Source of the DNA: Aeromicrobium sp. Leaf245
Lineage (GTDB): Bacteria > Actinomycetota > Actinomycetes > Propionibacteriales > Nocardioidaceae
Assembly: GCF_942548115.1 (NCBI RefSeq)
Contig: NZ_OW824151.1
Span: 186,001 to 250,000, forward strand
Reading direction: 5' to 3'
Length of the DNA stretch: 64,000 nt
Shown here: positions 44,147 through 52,630 of the stretch, one piece after another
Numbering within the stretch: the stretch's first letter is position 1
How the letters are laid out: every line of letters starts with the position of its first letter
Translations under genes and position numbers: made by a program
The notes under the pieces: model-generated
The model's input: the letters and a program-made list of their open reading frames with translations, nothing else
The model's database searches: none
Told to the model about the DNA's origin: nothing

Positions 44147-45267
44147 GCGGAGGTTCCTGTCCCGATGAGTCGTGGTGGCAGTGAGGGCGCTGCGACGAGC
44201 GTTTCCAGCTGGTCGACGACCTGCGCCGGCGTAGGGGGACGTACCCGTCCCAGCACGTCGACGAGCTCGTCGACCGAGTGCTCGAGCGTGAAGCGGGTCG
44301 TGGCGTGGGCGCGTTCGGCGTCGCCGGCGGGTCCGAGCGTGATGGCGTGCCGCAGCCCGACGGCCAGCGCGGACGCGTCGTCGGCCGGCACGAGCGTGAC
44401 CAGCCCGCAGTCTGTCTCCGGCAGTCCACCGTCGTCGGACGCCACGACCCGGCAACCGGCGTGCTGGGCCTCGATCGAGACGATGCCGAACGTCTCGTGC
44501 CAGTACTGGCCGTTCGACGGCATGAGCACCACGTCGTGCTCGGCCATGAGGGTCGCCATCGCCTCGGGCGTCCGGGCGGCGTCGATCAGGGTGATGCCGG
44601 CGTGGGCCTCGAGCATCCGGTGGATGATCCGGCCCTGAGGCTTGTCCGCTCCGGCCGCCGTGACGGTGAAGGTGATCTCGACCCCCTCGTCGACGAGGTC
44701 GGTGATCAGCTCGTGGTGGAGCATCGACAGCAGCGTGTAGATCCCCTTCTCGGGGCTCAACCGGCCCGCGTAGAGGACCCGCACCACACCGGGCCGGCGC
44801 GTCGAGCGCGGCTCGGCGGCGAACACGGTCTCCGCGAACGGGTGCACGACGTCGATCGTGGCCACGTCGACGTCGAGGAAGTCTGCCCACAGGCGTGCGG
44901 CGAAGCGGCTCGTGGCCACCGGGTGGCGGTCGCGGGTCTGAGCACGCATCGCCTCCCGACGTCGGTCGCCGGCCGGGGGCGGCACGTGCAGCATCTGGAA
45001 CGCCGGCCGGCGCGTGCGCACGGTCGGGAACTCCGTGACGAAGACGAGAGTGCCATCGATCTGGCCGACGTCGGCCGGTCGCGCGACGGAGTGGAACGGC
45101 ACGCCCGGAAACCCGTCGCGGCCGTCGTGCACGCCGAGCCCGGTGGTGACCACCTGCGCGGCGACCCCGCGCCGGTGCAGCTCACGGACCTGGCCCACGG
45201 TGTAGTTCTCCGACCCGCCGGTGCCCGCCGGCAGGGGTTCGCCCGGAGCCCACACGAAGGAGATCAA
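44143..45267 (-). CDS. Glycosyltransferase family 4
   Basis: The 374-residue GT-B enzyme begins ISFVWAPGEPLPAGTGGSENYTVGQVRELHRRG, an acceptor loop with the conserved GGSE. VRVLYAGRLSPEKGIYTLL and the EX7E element HETFGIVSIEAQHAGCRVVASD follow. TTG 45267 is the best start: it gives the family N terminus, and no in-frame ATG or GTG is available upstream. Its last codon overlaps the desaturase start. Donor and acceptor unknown; coupling to a desaturase suggests a glycolipid, as an inference. Confidence 0.85.
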   Translation of the reverse strand: MISFVWAPGEPLPAGTGGSENYTVGQVRELHRRGVAAQVVTTGLGVHDGRDGFPGVPFHSVARPADVGQIDGTLVFVTEFPTVRTRRPAFQMLHVPPPAGDRRREAMRAQTRDRHPVATSRFAARLWADFLDVDVATIDVVHPFAETVFAAEPRSTRRPGVVRVLYAGRLSPEKGIYTLLSMLHHELITDLVDEGVEITFTVTAAGADKPQGRIIHRMLEAHAGITLIDAARTPEAMATLMAEHDVVLMPSNGQYWHETFGIVSIEAQHAGCRVVASDDGGLPETDCGLVTLVPADDASALAVGLRHAITLGPAGDAERAHATTRFTLEHSVDELVDVLGRVRPPTPAQVVDQLETLVAAPSLPPRLIGTGTSA

Positions 45268-45468
45268 CGAGATCGTGCTGGGAGTGAGAACATCTCACGA
45301 CCGCCTAGGTTCGCTGCCGCCACGGGAGCCTCGTCGTCGCGATCCGCCGCTTGGCGTCCCGTGGACCTGCAGTCTTCCCTTCACGATAGCCCTGTTCACA
45401 GCCCCGGCCTCCCGACGACCTGCGCGCCGCCCCGGCGAGGACCGCCGGGCTAGGCTCGAGGCACGACC

Positions 45469-45978
45469 GTGAACGTCGGGTCATCATCGATGCCGGCGCC
45501 GACGGCGACCACAGGTGGTGGCCTCATGGCCCTCCGATCCCCGGCCGAGACGGCCTCCCGCACGTCGGCACGCACCGTGTTCGCACCGAGCGCGTCGGCC
45601 CAGACGGCTCCCGAGACCGACGGCGCGTGGTGGCCGCGAAGCCGCATCCTCGCCGACGAGCTCCCCGCGTTCTTCGCCGCGTGGCCGACCGACCGCGGCC
45701 GGATCCAGCGCATCCTCTACTCCTCGCCCGACTGGGACGACCATCCGCACTCGGTGAACGTGCCGGGCCGACGCGTGAAGACCGGCACCTTCCCCCGCGA
45801 CGACACCCACGTGCTGACCGTGAGCATGGAGGACCGGACCGACCACCTCATCCGCGTGATCGCCCCGGGCACGGCCGACGACGCCGCACAGCGGGCCCTC
45901 GACGGCGACCCTCGTGCGTCGGACGCGCCGACCGGAGACCAGATCCCCCGTTGGGACGGCGAGGGCGGCTCGCTCTGA
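45469..45978 (+). CDS. DUF5994-type protein
   Basis: The 169-residue soluble protein has a low-complexity N terminus and a core starting TDGAWWPRSRILADELPAFFAAW, which fits the DUF5994 family (DGAWWPRSRDLAxELP) found widely in actinobacteria, function unknown. GTG 45469 lies 18 nt after the start of a TAGGCT hexamer; ATG 45490 or ATG 45526 (MALRSPAE) are possible starts and the family core does not need the first 40 residues. It is transcribed alone, between a leftward glycosyltransferase and a convergent PH-like gene. Confidence 0.65.
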   Translation: MNVGSSSMPAPTATTGGGLMALRSPAETASRTSARTVFAPSASAQTAPETDGAWWPRSRILADELPAFFAAWPTDRGRIQRILYSSPDWDDHPHSVNVPGRRVKTGTFPRDDTHVLTVSMEDRTDHLIRVIAPGTADDAAQRALDGDPRASDAPTGDQIPRWDGEGGSL

Positions 45979-46066
45979 CCTTGCACGGCCTCGGGCGGTA
46001 GGTCCGGCATCGAGCACCGGGGCCTGGGCAGTCGGAGGGCGTGCTCCCGCGCTCGTGCCGCCGGGC

Positions 46067-46471
46067 TCAGCCGAAGCGGCGGTAGCCGTGCGCGGTGTTG
46101 AGCCGGTCGTGGACCTCGCGCACCAGCTCGGGGGCCCGCGCACCGAAGGTGGCGAGCGACAGTCGCAGCACCCGCTGCTCGTCTCCGGCCTCGTCCAGGG
46201 CCAGCAGCAGCAGGCCCTCGCGGACCGTCACGTCCTCCACGTCGACCCAGCGCTCCCGCGCCCGACGTGTGCGGATGCCGTGCTCGTCGAGGCGCGCCAC
46301 CACGGGAGGGCGCAGCACCACGATCGCCGCGACCAGCACCGCGAGCACGGTCACCACACCTGCGATCCACGACGTCGCCACGAAGGCGATGAAGCCCGTG
46401 AAGGCGGCCACGACGAACGCGACCCCAGCGATGGCCAGGGCAGGGGCACGGTCCAGGCGGTACGTGGTCAT
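46067..46471 (-). CDS. Small two-span membrane protein with PH-like domain
   Basis: The 134-residue protein has two adjacent membrane spans (about 10-53) and a basic cytosolic C-terminal part RLDEHGIRTRRARERWVDVEDVTV, which fits the bacterial PH-like (PH-6/DUF2581-type) pattern; that assignment is tentative. ATG 46471 has GAAGGA at good spacing. A TAGATT -10 candidate lies near 46506. Role unknown. Confidence 0.65.
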   Translation of the reverse strand: MTTYRLDRAPALAIAGVAFVVAAFTGFIAFVATSWIAGVVTVLAVLVAAIVVLRPPVVARLDEHGIRTRRARERWVDVEDVTVREGLLLLALDEAGDEQRVLRLSLATFGARAPELVREVHDRLNTAHGYRRFG

Positions 46472-46544
46472 GGGTCCTTCGGGGGTCGGTACGGGCGAGG
46501 CCAATCTACTGGGGCGGACCCGGCGGGCGGCGGAGTGCCGACGA

Positions 46545-46740
46545 CGAGCAGAGGCGGCGGGACTCGCGGCGCTGAGCAGAGGGGGCGGGACTCCGTCGCC
46601 GCTCGTTCCTCGCGGCTCCTCCCGAATCCGGAGCCCTCTGCGAGGGGCCGCTTCGCGGCGCTGAGCAGAGGGGGCGGGACTCCGTCGTGGCTCGTTCCTC
46701 GCCACGCCTCCCCGAATCCGGAGCCCTCTGCAGATGAGCG
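46545..46740. repeat. Tandem repeats derived from the 3' end of tRNA-Ser
   Basis: Units of about 80-95 bases share CTGAGCAGAGGGGGCGGGAC, then GCTCGTTCCTCG and CCGAATCCGGAGCCCTCTGC (full units around 46566-46643 and 46644-46737, a fragment from about 46545). The first block nearly matches the tRNA gene's 3' end (GCAGAGGGGGCGGGATTCGA, from 46755), and CTTCGCG precedes both. GCAGAGGG and CCCTCTGC at the two ends of each unit can pair. No gene is visible here. Confidence 0.7.
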
Positions 46741-46754
46741 CTTCGCGCGAATGG

Positions 46755-46839
46755 CAGAGGGGGCGGGATTCGAACCCGCGGTAGCTCTCGCTACGACCGC
46801 TTTCAAGGCGGTTCCGATCGGCCACTCCGGCACCCCTCC
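46755..46839 (-). tRNA. tRNA-Ser (TGA)
   Basis: The 85-nt class II tRNA on the minus strand starts GGAGGGGTGCCGGAGTGG. The anticodon stem-loop is ACCGC-CTTGAAA-GCGGT with anticodon TGA, the variable arm is long (CGTAGCGAGAGCTACCG), and the T arm is GGGTTCGAATCCC. Discriminator G and an encoded CCA follow (46752-46754), unlike the other two tRNAs here. The first acceptor pair is G-U. It reads UCA and UCG/UCU. Confidence 0.93.
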
Positions 46840-46889
46840 TCGGCGTCACCGCGGCCGAAGCCACGCCGACGCCACCGCCGATTCTCGCA

Positions 46890-47969
46890 CTACTTGAGAG
46901 GGGCGAGCCGTCCAGGCTCGGAGCGCGACGTCGGCTCCAGCGACCGCGACGCCCGCGAACCGCGCTGCCGCATCGCCACGTAGCGCGCCACCAGACCCAC
47001 CACGACGCCCAGCACCACGGAGTACACCGTCGACAGGGCGATGTACGACGGGTAGGCGCCCGGCGAGACCAACGACGTCGTGAGCACGCCCGTGCCCAGC
47101 ACCGCGAACACCAGCACCCACCAGCCGTCACGACGCTTCGAGCGCAACGACACCCCCACGATGAGCGCCGGGAACCCGATGAAGACCTCCACCGGACGCG
47201 GCACCCCACCGACCGTCTCGCGCATCCAGATGACGAAGTTCGTGATGCCCTCCACCACAGTCTCCGAGCCGTGCGTGCGGACGAAGCTGGAGTACGCCAG
47301 CAGCACCAGCAGCACCGCTGCCACGGCCGCGATGATCGCGATGTTCTGCTTGCCCAGCCCGTGCAGACCCGCCCCGAGGTTCCACACGAAGGCGATGGCG
47401 AGGGTCAGCGCCGCGGCGAGCACCACCAGGTTGAAGCGCTGGTAGGCCACGGGCGCGTTCCAGGCCGCGACGGCGAGCGTGCCGCTGAGCGCGACCGCCA
47501 GGGCGAGGACGAACTCCTTCAACGCCCCGATCGCGCTGCGAGCCGGCCGGGTGATCACCACCGCCCACACGCTGGCGAGGATCGCCGAGACCGCGGCAGC
47601 CCCAGCCACCAGCAGGTTCAGCTCCGTCACCACCGCCGACAGCGCCAGCACGCCCGCCGCGACCGTCCAGATGCGCATGTGGCCGCCGCCGCGGTGCGTC
47701 AGGCCGATGCTGAACACCACGAGCAGCAGGGCCGCGCCCCACCGCTCGATCCAGGCCGGGTGCGGCACCGCCACCACGGCGGTGCCCGCGACCGCCACGC
47801 CCGCCACCCACGCCAGGAACGTGGCGGCGAAGGCGTAGCGCGCCGTGGTCGGCGACTCGAGCCGCGGCTGTCGGGTCGGGACGTCGTAGTCGGCCGGGAC
47901 CGACGTGTCGAGCCGACGCCGTCCCGGCTGTGCCGACCCGCGCTGGACGGCCTGACGCGTCGGGGTCAT
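46890..47969 (-). CDS. Polytopic membrane protein of unknown function
   Basis: The 359-residue protein has a basic cytosolic N terminus of about 45 residues and about nine hydrophobic spans (first FAATFLAWVAGVAVAGTAVVAV, last IALSTVYSVVLGVVVGLVARYV). It contains no recognised transporter motif. The ATG overlaps the stop of the upstream nitrilase-family gene (ATGA), so they form one operon, which may hint at a shared small-molecule role. The tRNA-Ser lies 50 bases downstream. Confidence 0.75.
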   Translation of the reverse strand: MTPTRQAVQRGSAQPGRRRLDTSVPADYDVPTRQPRLESPTTARYAFAATFLAWVAGVAVAGTAVVAVPHPAWIERWGAALLLVVFSIGLTHRGGGHMRIWTVAAGVLALSAVVTELNLLVAGAAAVSAILASVWAVVITRPARSAIGALKEFVLALAVALSGTLAVAAWNAPVAYQRFNLVVLAAALTLAIAFVWNLGAGLHGLGKQNIAIIAAVAAVLLVLLAYSSFVRTHGSETVVEGITNFVIWMRETVGGVPRPVEVFIGFPALIVGVSLRSKRRDGWWVLVFAVLGTGVLTTSLVSPGAYPSYIALSTVYSVVLGVVVGLVARYVAMRQRGSRASRSLEPTSRSEPGRLAPLK

Positions 47970-48760
47970 GCGCGGCCCATCCTGCGATTGGCCAGCGAGG
48001 GGTTCACCTCACGTGCGCGGGCGACGTCGGCGAGGTCGAGGTCAGCCGTCACCAGATCGTCCTTTCCTGCATCCCCCTCGGCGAGGGTAGTGCCCCAGGC
48101 GTCGAGCACGAGGGAGTGCCCCGTGTAGCGCTCGCCACCCTGGGCGGCCGCCACCACGCCGACCACGTCCTCGACCGCGCGGGCCGCCAGGAGCGTGCGC
48201 CAGTGGTGCAGCTTGTGCTCGCCGGCCACCCAGGCCGCAGGGACCACGAACGCCTCGGCCCCGGCGTCGACGAGGGCCCGTCCCAGCTCGGGGAACCGCA
48301 GGTCGTAGCAGGTCATGAGGCCGACCCGGGCCGACGAGCCGTCGGCCGTGGGGACGTCGACCGTCACGGGCTCGACGGCGCCGCCGCGCAGGCGGTCGGA
48401 CTCGGCGTAGCCGAACGAGTCGTAGAGGTGGATCTTGCGGTACGTGGCCGTCAGGTCCCCGTCGGGGCCCAGCACCACGAGCGTGTTGTAGGGCAGGTCG
48501 TCGGTGCGCTCGAACAGGCCCGCCACCACGGTGGCACCCAGCCGTCGGGCGTGGCCCGCGACCAGGTCGACGAACGGACCGTCGAGCGGCTCGGCCGCGG
48601 CGGCCAGGTCGTGGTCGGGCGAACCGAAGTCGTGCATCGTCGCCTCGGGCAGCACCACCAGGTCGACCGCGGGCTCGAGAGCGGTCAGGCGTGCGTCGAC
48701 GAGGCTCCGATTCTCGGCGGAGTCGATCGTCGACGCCAGCTGCACCGCGGCCACACGCAT
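47966..48760 (-). CDS. Carbon-nitrogen hydrolase (nitrilase superfamily)
   Basis: The 264-residue enzyme has the full catalytic triad: Glu39 in VVLPEATMHDF, Lys109 in ATYRKIHLYDSF and Cys151 in GLMTCYDLRFPE, with the fold's MRVAAVQLAS start. The KIHLYDSFGYAESD block is the Nit1/Nit2 (omega-amidase or deaminated-glutathione amidase) branch, so amide repair or amino-acid-related deamidation is the most likely activity, not proven. ATG 48760. It is followed by an overlapping membrane-protein gene. Confidence 0.87.
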   Translation of the reverse strand: MRVAAVQLASTIDSAENRSLVDARLTALEPAVDLVVLPEATMHDFGSPDHDLAAAAEPLDGPFVDLVAGHARRLGATVVAGLFERTDDLPYNTLVVLGPDGDLTATYRKIHLYDSFGYAESDRLRGGAVEPVTVDVPTADGSSARVGLMTCYDLRFPELGRALVDAGAEAFVVPAAWVAGEHKLHHWRTLLAARAVEDVVGVVAAAQGGERYTGHSLVLDAWGTTLAEGDAGKDDLVTADLDLADVARAREVNPSLANRRMGRA

Positions 48761-48779
48761 GCAACCCAGTGTGTCAGGA

Positions 48780-48805
48780 CCGGTCTGAGAGGCCGATGAG
48801 ACCGG
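48780..48805 (-). terminator. Terminator hairpin candidate
   Basis: CCGGTCT (48780-48786) pairs with AGACCGG (48799-48805), loop 12. It separates the photolyase-like gene from the downstream nitrilase-family operon in the same direction. Confidence 0.45.
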
Positions 48806-48836
48806 CCGAGCCCCGCCGTTCCAGCCCTCTGCGCGC

Positions 48837-50306
48837 TCAGTCCTGGAGCCAGGGCGCGGCCGCGCGTGTGTGGCCCGCCTTCGTCGCCGGGTCCATCGCC
48901 TCGTAGGAGCGGGCCATCATGCGCGAGCGCGGGTTCGTGGCGAAGACGTCCAGGTGGTCGCGCACGAACGTCCAGTACAGGCCGTCCCACGCCTCGCACC
49001 AGTCGCCCTTCGGCACGTCGGACATCCGCCGCAGGTAGGCCGAGCCCGACACGTACGGCTTGGTCGTGATCGCCGGCCCGGCCGCGAACTGGCTCATCGC
49101 GTACACGTTGGGCACCATCACCCAGTCGTAGGCGTCGACGAACAGGGCCATGAACCACTCGTAGACCTCGTCGGGGTCGATCCGCAGCAGGCTCATGGCG
49201 TTGCCCACCACCATGAGCCGCTCGATGTGGTGGCACCAGCCGTCGTCGAGCACCCTCCGCACGACCAGGTCCACCGGGTCGAGCCCCGTGGTCGCGTCCC
49301 ACCAGCCCGGGGCGAGCGAGCGGGTGTGCGCGAGGTGGTTGGCGGTGCGCATGCGTCGGCCGTGGGTCACGTACACGCCGCGCATGTACTCCCGCCAGCC
49401 GATGAGCTGGCGCACGAAGCCCTCCAGCGACGCCAGCGGCACGTCGTGCTCGTCGGCGTGGTCGAGCACCCGGCCCAGCACCTGCGCGGGCGACAGCAGG
49501 CCGATGTTGAGCGCCGGGGTCAGCACCGAGTGGAACACCGTCGCCGAGCGGGTCGTGATCGCGTCCTCGTACGGGCCGAAGGTGTCGAGACGCTCCGTCA
49601 CGAACTCCTCGAGCATCGCCTCGGCCTCGGCGTGGTCGGTGGGCCAGGCGAAGCTCTCGAGCCGACCCGGCGCGTCAGGGAAGGCGCTCCGCACCCACGC
49701 GATCGCGTCGTCGACCTCGGCCACGCGCTCGGGCCGGGTCACGTCCGGCACGTCGACCGACCTCGGCAGCTTCTTGCGGTTCTCCTCGTCGAACGACCAC
49801 TTCCCGCCGACCGGCTGGTCGCCGTCGACCAGCACGTCGAGGCGCGTGCGCTGCCAGGCGTAGAAGTGCTGCATGCGCGGCCGCTTCCCGCCCAGCTGCT
49901 CGCGCACCTGCTCGCGCGTGGTCAGGAAGTTGGGCGACTCCAGCCACTCCAGCTCCAGCCCGACGTCGGCGGCGGTCGCGTCGAGGTCCTGCTCGAGCCA
50001 GTCGTCGACCACGTCGAACACGCTGACCGCGGCGGCACCCTCGAGCACGCGCGCCAGGGCGGCCCGACTGGTGGTGCGGCCGTCGGTCCGCACCCGCACG
50101 ACGTCGTGTCCGGCGGACTCCAGCCGCTGTGCGAACCGCTCCATCGACGCCCGGTGCAGCACCAGCTTCTGTGCGTGGAACGCGTACTGGCGGAACAGCA
50201 GGTCGTGCTCCACCAGCACGAACGACGTGCCCGCAGGGACGTCGAGGTGCTCGACGAACAGCTGGTGCGGCAGCACGAGGCGCACCGCCCGACGTCGATC
50301 GTCCAC
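48837..50306 (-). CDS. Photolyase/cryptochrome-like protein of the FeS-BCP (DPRP) family, cluster cysteines mostly lost
   Basis: The 489-residue protein matches the prokaryotic (6-4) photolyase/CryB family. An N-terminal Rossmann domain (AVRLVLPHQLFVEHLDVP; HDLLFRQYAFHAQKL) is followed by a helical FAD domain with the family signature CHHIERLMVVGNAMSLL, YDWVMVPNVYAMSQFA and MSD near 430. In PhrB-type enzymes four cysteines hold a 4Fe-4S cluster. Here the positions I align with them read Pro344 and VPKGDW, and only Cys437 remains, so a cluster is unlikely. GTG 50306 is chosen because a TAGCGT hexamer starts 13 nt before it and the frame then begins VDDRRRAVRLV. It is divergent from a quinone oxidoreductase. 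Confidence 0.85.
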   Translation of the reverse strand: MDDRRRAVRLVLPHQLFVEHLDVPAGTSFVLVEHDLLFRQYAFHAQKLVLHRASMERFAQRLESAGHDVVRVRTDGRTTSRAALARVLEGAAAVSVFDVVDDWLEQDLDATAADVGLELEWLESPNFLTTREQVREQLGGKRPRMQHFYAWQRTRLDVLVDGDQPVGGKWSFDEENRKKLPRSVDVPDVTRPERVAEVDDAIAWVRSAFPDAPGRLESFAWPTDHAEAEAMLEEFVTERLDTFGPYEDAITTRSATVFHSVLTPALNIGLLSPAQVLGRVLDHADEHDVPLASLEGFVRQLIGWREYMRGVYVTHGRRMRTANHLAHTRSLAPGWWDATTGLDPVDLVVRRVLDDGWCHHIERLMVVGNAMSLLRIDPDEVYEWFMALFVDAYDWVMVPNVYAMSQFAAGPAITTKPYVSGSAYLRRMSDVPKGDWCEAWDGLYWTFVRDHLDVFATNPRSRMMARSYEAMDPATKAGHTRAAAPWLQD

Positions 50307-50313
50307 GGCCTCA

Positions 50314-50319
50314 ACGCTA
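50314..50319 (-). promoter_or_regulatory. -10 hexamer, leaderless promoter of the photolyase-like gene
   Basis: TAGCGT on the minus strand starts 13 nt before GTG 50306. Confidence 0.5.
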
Positions 50320-50405
50320 GGGCGGCACCGGCGTGTGCGCTCGCCCAGCGCGCCTCGCACGTCGCCCGCCGTCGAGGCGCGGAGGCAGCTGCCGGCGACC
50401 GCCGA

Positions 50406-50411
50406 TAGCCT
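50406..50411 (+). promoter_or_regulatory. -10 hexamer, leaderless promoter of the quinone oxidoreductase gene
   Basis: TAGCCT starts 12 nt before ATG 50418; no ribosome-binding site is seen. Confidence 0.5.
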
Positions 50412-50417
50412 CGGCCC

Positions 50418-51389
50418 ATGCGTGCTGTCGTCGTGCCCGAACCCGGTGGAGTCGAGGCCTTGCAGGTCGTCGACGTCGAAGCCCCCGAGCCGGGGCCTGG
50501 CGAGGTGCTCGTGCGGGTCACCGCCGCGGGCGTCAACCGTGCCGACCTCATGCAGCGCCAGGGGTTCTACGACCCGCCGGAGGGCGCCACCCCGGTCCTG
50601 GGCCTCGAGTGCTCCGGCGACGTCGTGGCCCTCGGCGAGGGTGTCACCGAGTTCAGCAAGGGCGAGCACGTGGTGGCGCTGCTCTCCGGCGGCGGCTACG
50701 CCGAGTACGTGGCCGTGCCGGCCGGCCAGGTGGCCGTCGCACCGCGCGGGGTCGACCTGGTCGACGCCGCCGGGCTCATGGAGGTCGCGGCCACCGTGTG
50801 GTCCAACGTGTTCATGATGGCCAAGCTCCAGCACGGCGAGACGCTCCTCGTGCACGGCGGCGCCAGCGGCATCGGCACCATGGCCATCCAGCTGGCCAAG
50901 GCCTTCGGGGCCCGTGTCGTCGTCACCGTCGGCAGCGCCGAGAAGGCCGCGTTCTGCCGCGAGCTGGGCGCCGACCTCGCCATCAACTACCGCGAGACCG
51001 ACTTCGTCGACGCGCTCGACGAGGCCGGGCTCAAGGCCGACGTCATCCTCGACATCGTCGGCGCCAAGTACCTCGACCAGAACGTGCGCGCCCTCAACAC
51101 CGCCGGCCGGCTCGTCGTCATCGGCCTGCAGGGCGGCGTGAAGGGCGAGCTGAACCTCAACCGGCTGCTCATGAAGCGTGCCGCGGTCATGGCCACGTCG
51201 CTGCGCGCCCGTCCCACGCAGGAGAAGGCGGCGATCGTGTCGGCGATGGTGGCCCAGGTGTGGCCGCTGGTGGCCGACGGCACGGTGCGCCCGATCGTCC
51301 ACGCCCGGATGCCCCTCGACCAGGTGCGCGACGCCCACCAGGTGCTCGAGGACTCCAGCCACACCGGCAAGGTGCTGCTGACCCTCTGA
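50418..51389 (+). CDS. NAD(P)H:quinone oxidoreductase (zinc-free MDR family)
   Basis: The 323-residue medium-chain reductase lacks zinc ligands and matches the PIG3/QOR type. The N-terminal MRAVVVPEPGGVEALQVVDV, VNRADLMQRQGFYDPPEGA, the NADPH site LLVHGGASGIGTMAIQLAKAFGA and the MKRAAVMATSLRARP block are typical of TP53I3-like enzymes. It would reduce quinones or enones with NADPH in the cytosol. ATG 50418 is fixed by a leaderless promoter. It is convergent with an acyltransferase gene, 4 bases apart. Confidence 0.9.
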   Translation: MRAVVVPEPGGVEALQVVDVEAPEPGPGEVLVRVTAAGVNRADLMQRQGFYDPPEGATPVLGLECSGDVVALGEGVTEFSKGEHVVALLSGGGYAEYVAVPAGQVAVAPRGVDLVDAAGLMEVAATVWSNVFMMAKLQHGETLLVHGGASGIGTMAIQLAKAFGARVVVTVGSAEKAAFCRELGADLAINYRETDFVDALDEAGLKADVILDIVGAKYLDQNVRALNTAGRLVVIGLQGGVKGELNLNRLLMKRAAVMATSLRARPTQEKAAIVSAMVAQVWPLVADGTVRPIVHARMPLDQVRDAHQVLEDSSHTGKVLLTL

Positions 51390-51393
51390 GCCG

Positions 51394-52551
51394 TCAGAGG
51401 ATCAGCTGCTGCGGGCCCGAGGGCTGGCGGTGCGGGTGGTGGCGCAGGTCGGCGTCGTCGGCCGGACCCTGCAGCGCCGTGGTGCGGGACGCCCCGGCCG
51501 ACGACCGCACCGTCGAGACGATGACGTCGGCCATGCGCTCGCCCACCCGACGCAGCACGGTGTCGAACGCCGGGTGCGCGAGCAGCGCGAGCGACGCGAC
51601 CGTCATGAGCACCGCGATCGCCGACGCCGGCCATGCGTCGATGCCGCGGCCCTCGAACCACCACTGCGCCGCGAAGACGAACGGCACGTGCAGCGCGTAG
51701 ATCGCGAGGCTGCGGCGTCCGAGCACCTCGGCCACCCGCTGACGCCGTGGGACGAGCGCGAGCAGGGCGAGGGAGCACACGACCGCGGCCGCGAAGCAGA
51801 CGACACGCACAGCGAGGGCGACGGTCGGCGAGTCGTGCATGGAGCCGGCCGTGTCGGCCCCGCGGTACCAGCGAGGGTCGACGCCCCAGACCAGAACGGC
51901 GCTCGTGACTCCGCCGAGCACCAGCACGGCGGGTCCGACGAGCGCGCTGCCCACGTCGGCGGTCCGGCGGAGCAGCGCCGGGCCGTGGAGGTGGCCCGCG
52001 ACGAAGAACGGCAGGTAGCAGGCCGCGCGCGCCCAGGCCACGACGTCGGTGTCGGCCACGGGTGCCGTGACCGCCACGAGGGAGACGAGCGTGGCGACCG
52101 GCAGCGCCGCCCGGCCGAGACGCTTCACGACCGGCAGGACGGCCAGCCACCACGCCATCGCCAGGAGGAACCACATGCCGTACACCGGGTGCACGAGCGT
52201 CTCGGGGGTGACGTCCGCGCCCCGCAGGGTCAGGAGCGCGACCTGGAGCACGAGGTACAGCCCCACCATCTGCGCGATGCGGTGGGCGCGACGTCGGGTG
52301 CTGGCGGTGACGCCGGCCAGCAGCACGAACAAGGGCATGTGGACGATGTAGAGGGCGGTGAGGACGGCGCGCTGCGGCTCGCTCGACCAGCCCGAGTACA
52401 GGCCGTCGGGTGCCTGTCCGCCGGACGTCTCGAGGAAGTGGCCCAGGACCACCCCGCCGATGAGCACGCCCTTGAGCACGTCGAGCCGCGGGTCGCGGCG
52501 TCGCGCGGGGGCCGACGTCGACCCGTTCCTGACCTCGCTCGTGGTGCTCAT
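51394..52551 (-). CDS. Acyltransferase 3-family membrane protein
   Basis: The 385-residue membrane protein starts with RLDVLKGVLIGGVVLGHFLET, matching the R-x9-H-type first span of acyltransferase_3/fucose O-acetyltransferase proteins. About ten spans follow, including IVHMPLFVLLAGVTAS, VHPVYGMWFLLAMAWW and SLAIYALHVPFVFAAQWW. These enzymes acetylate cell-surface sugars or lipids. ATG 52551 (MSTTSEVRNGS) is used; the upstream extension to 53106 is antisense to bpa. It is divergent from bpa. Confidence 0.82.
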   Translation of the reverse strand: MSTTSEVRNGSTSAPARRRDPRLDVLKGVLIGGVVLGHFLETSGGQAPDGLYSGWSSEPQRAVLTALYIVHMPLFVLLAGVTASTRRRAHRIAQMVGLYLVLQVALLTLRGADVTPETLVHPVYGMWFLLAMAWWLAVLPVVKRLGRAALPVATLVSLVAVTAPVADTDVVAWARAACYLPFFVAGHLHGPALLRRTADVGSALVGPAVLVLGGVTSAVLVWGVDPRWYRGADTAGSMHDSPTVALAVRVVCFAAAVVCSLALLALVPRRQRVAEVLGRRSLAIYALHVPFVFAAQWWFEGRGIDAWPASAIAVLMTVASLALLAHPAFDTVLRRVGERMADVIVSTVRSSAGASRTTALQGPADDADLRHHPHRQPSGPQQLIL

Positions 52552-52618
52552 CCGCACGACTGAACCAGGCCCGCGAGCCGGTTTCAAACCGTGACGGGCC
52601 GGTGTGGGCGGTCTCTCA

Positions 52619-52624
52619 TAGGCT
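52619..52624 (+). promoter_or_regulatory. -10 hexamer, leaderless promoter of bpa
   Basis: TAGGCT starts 12 nt before ATG 52631. Confidence 0.55.
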
Positions 52625-52630
52625 GGACGC

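Noticed and set aside
46545..46740. Possible CRISPR array because of repeated blocks
   Set aside because: Units are long, their number is two or three, there are no uniform spacers and no cas genes. They resemble the tRNA 3' end instead.
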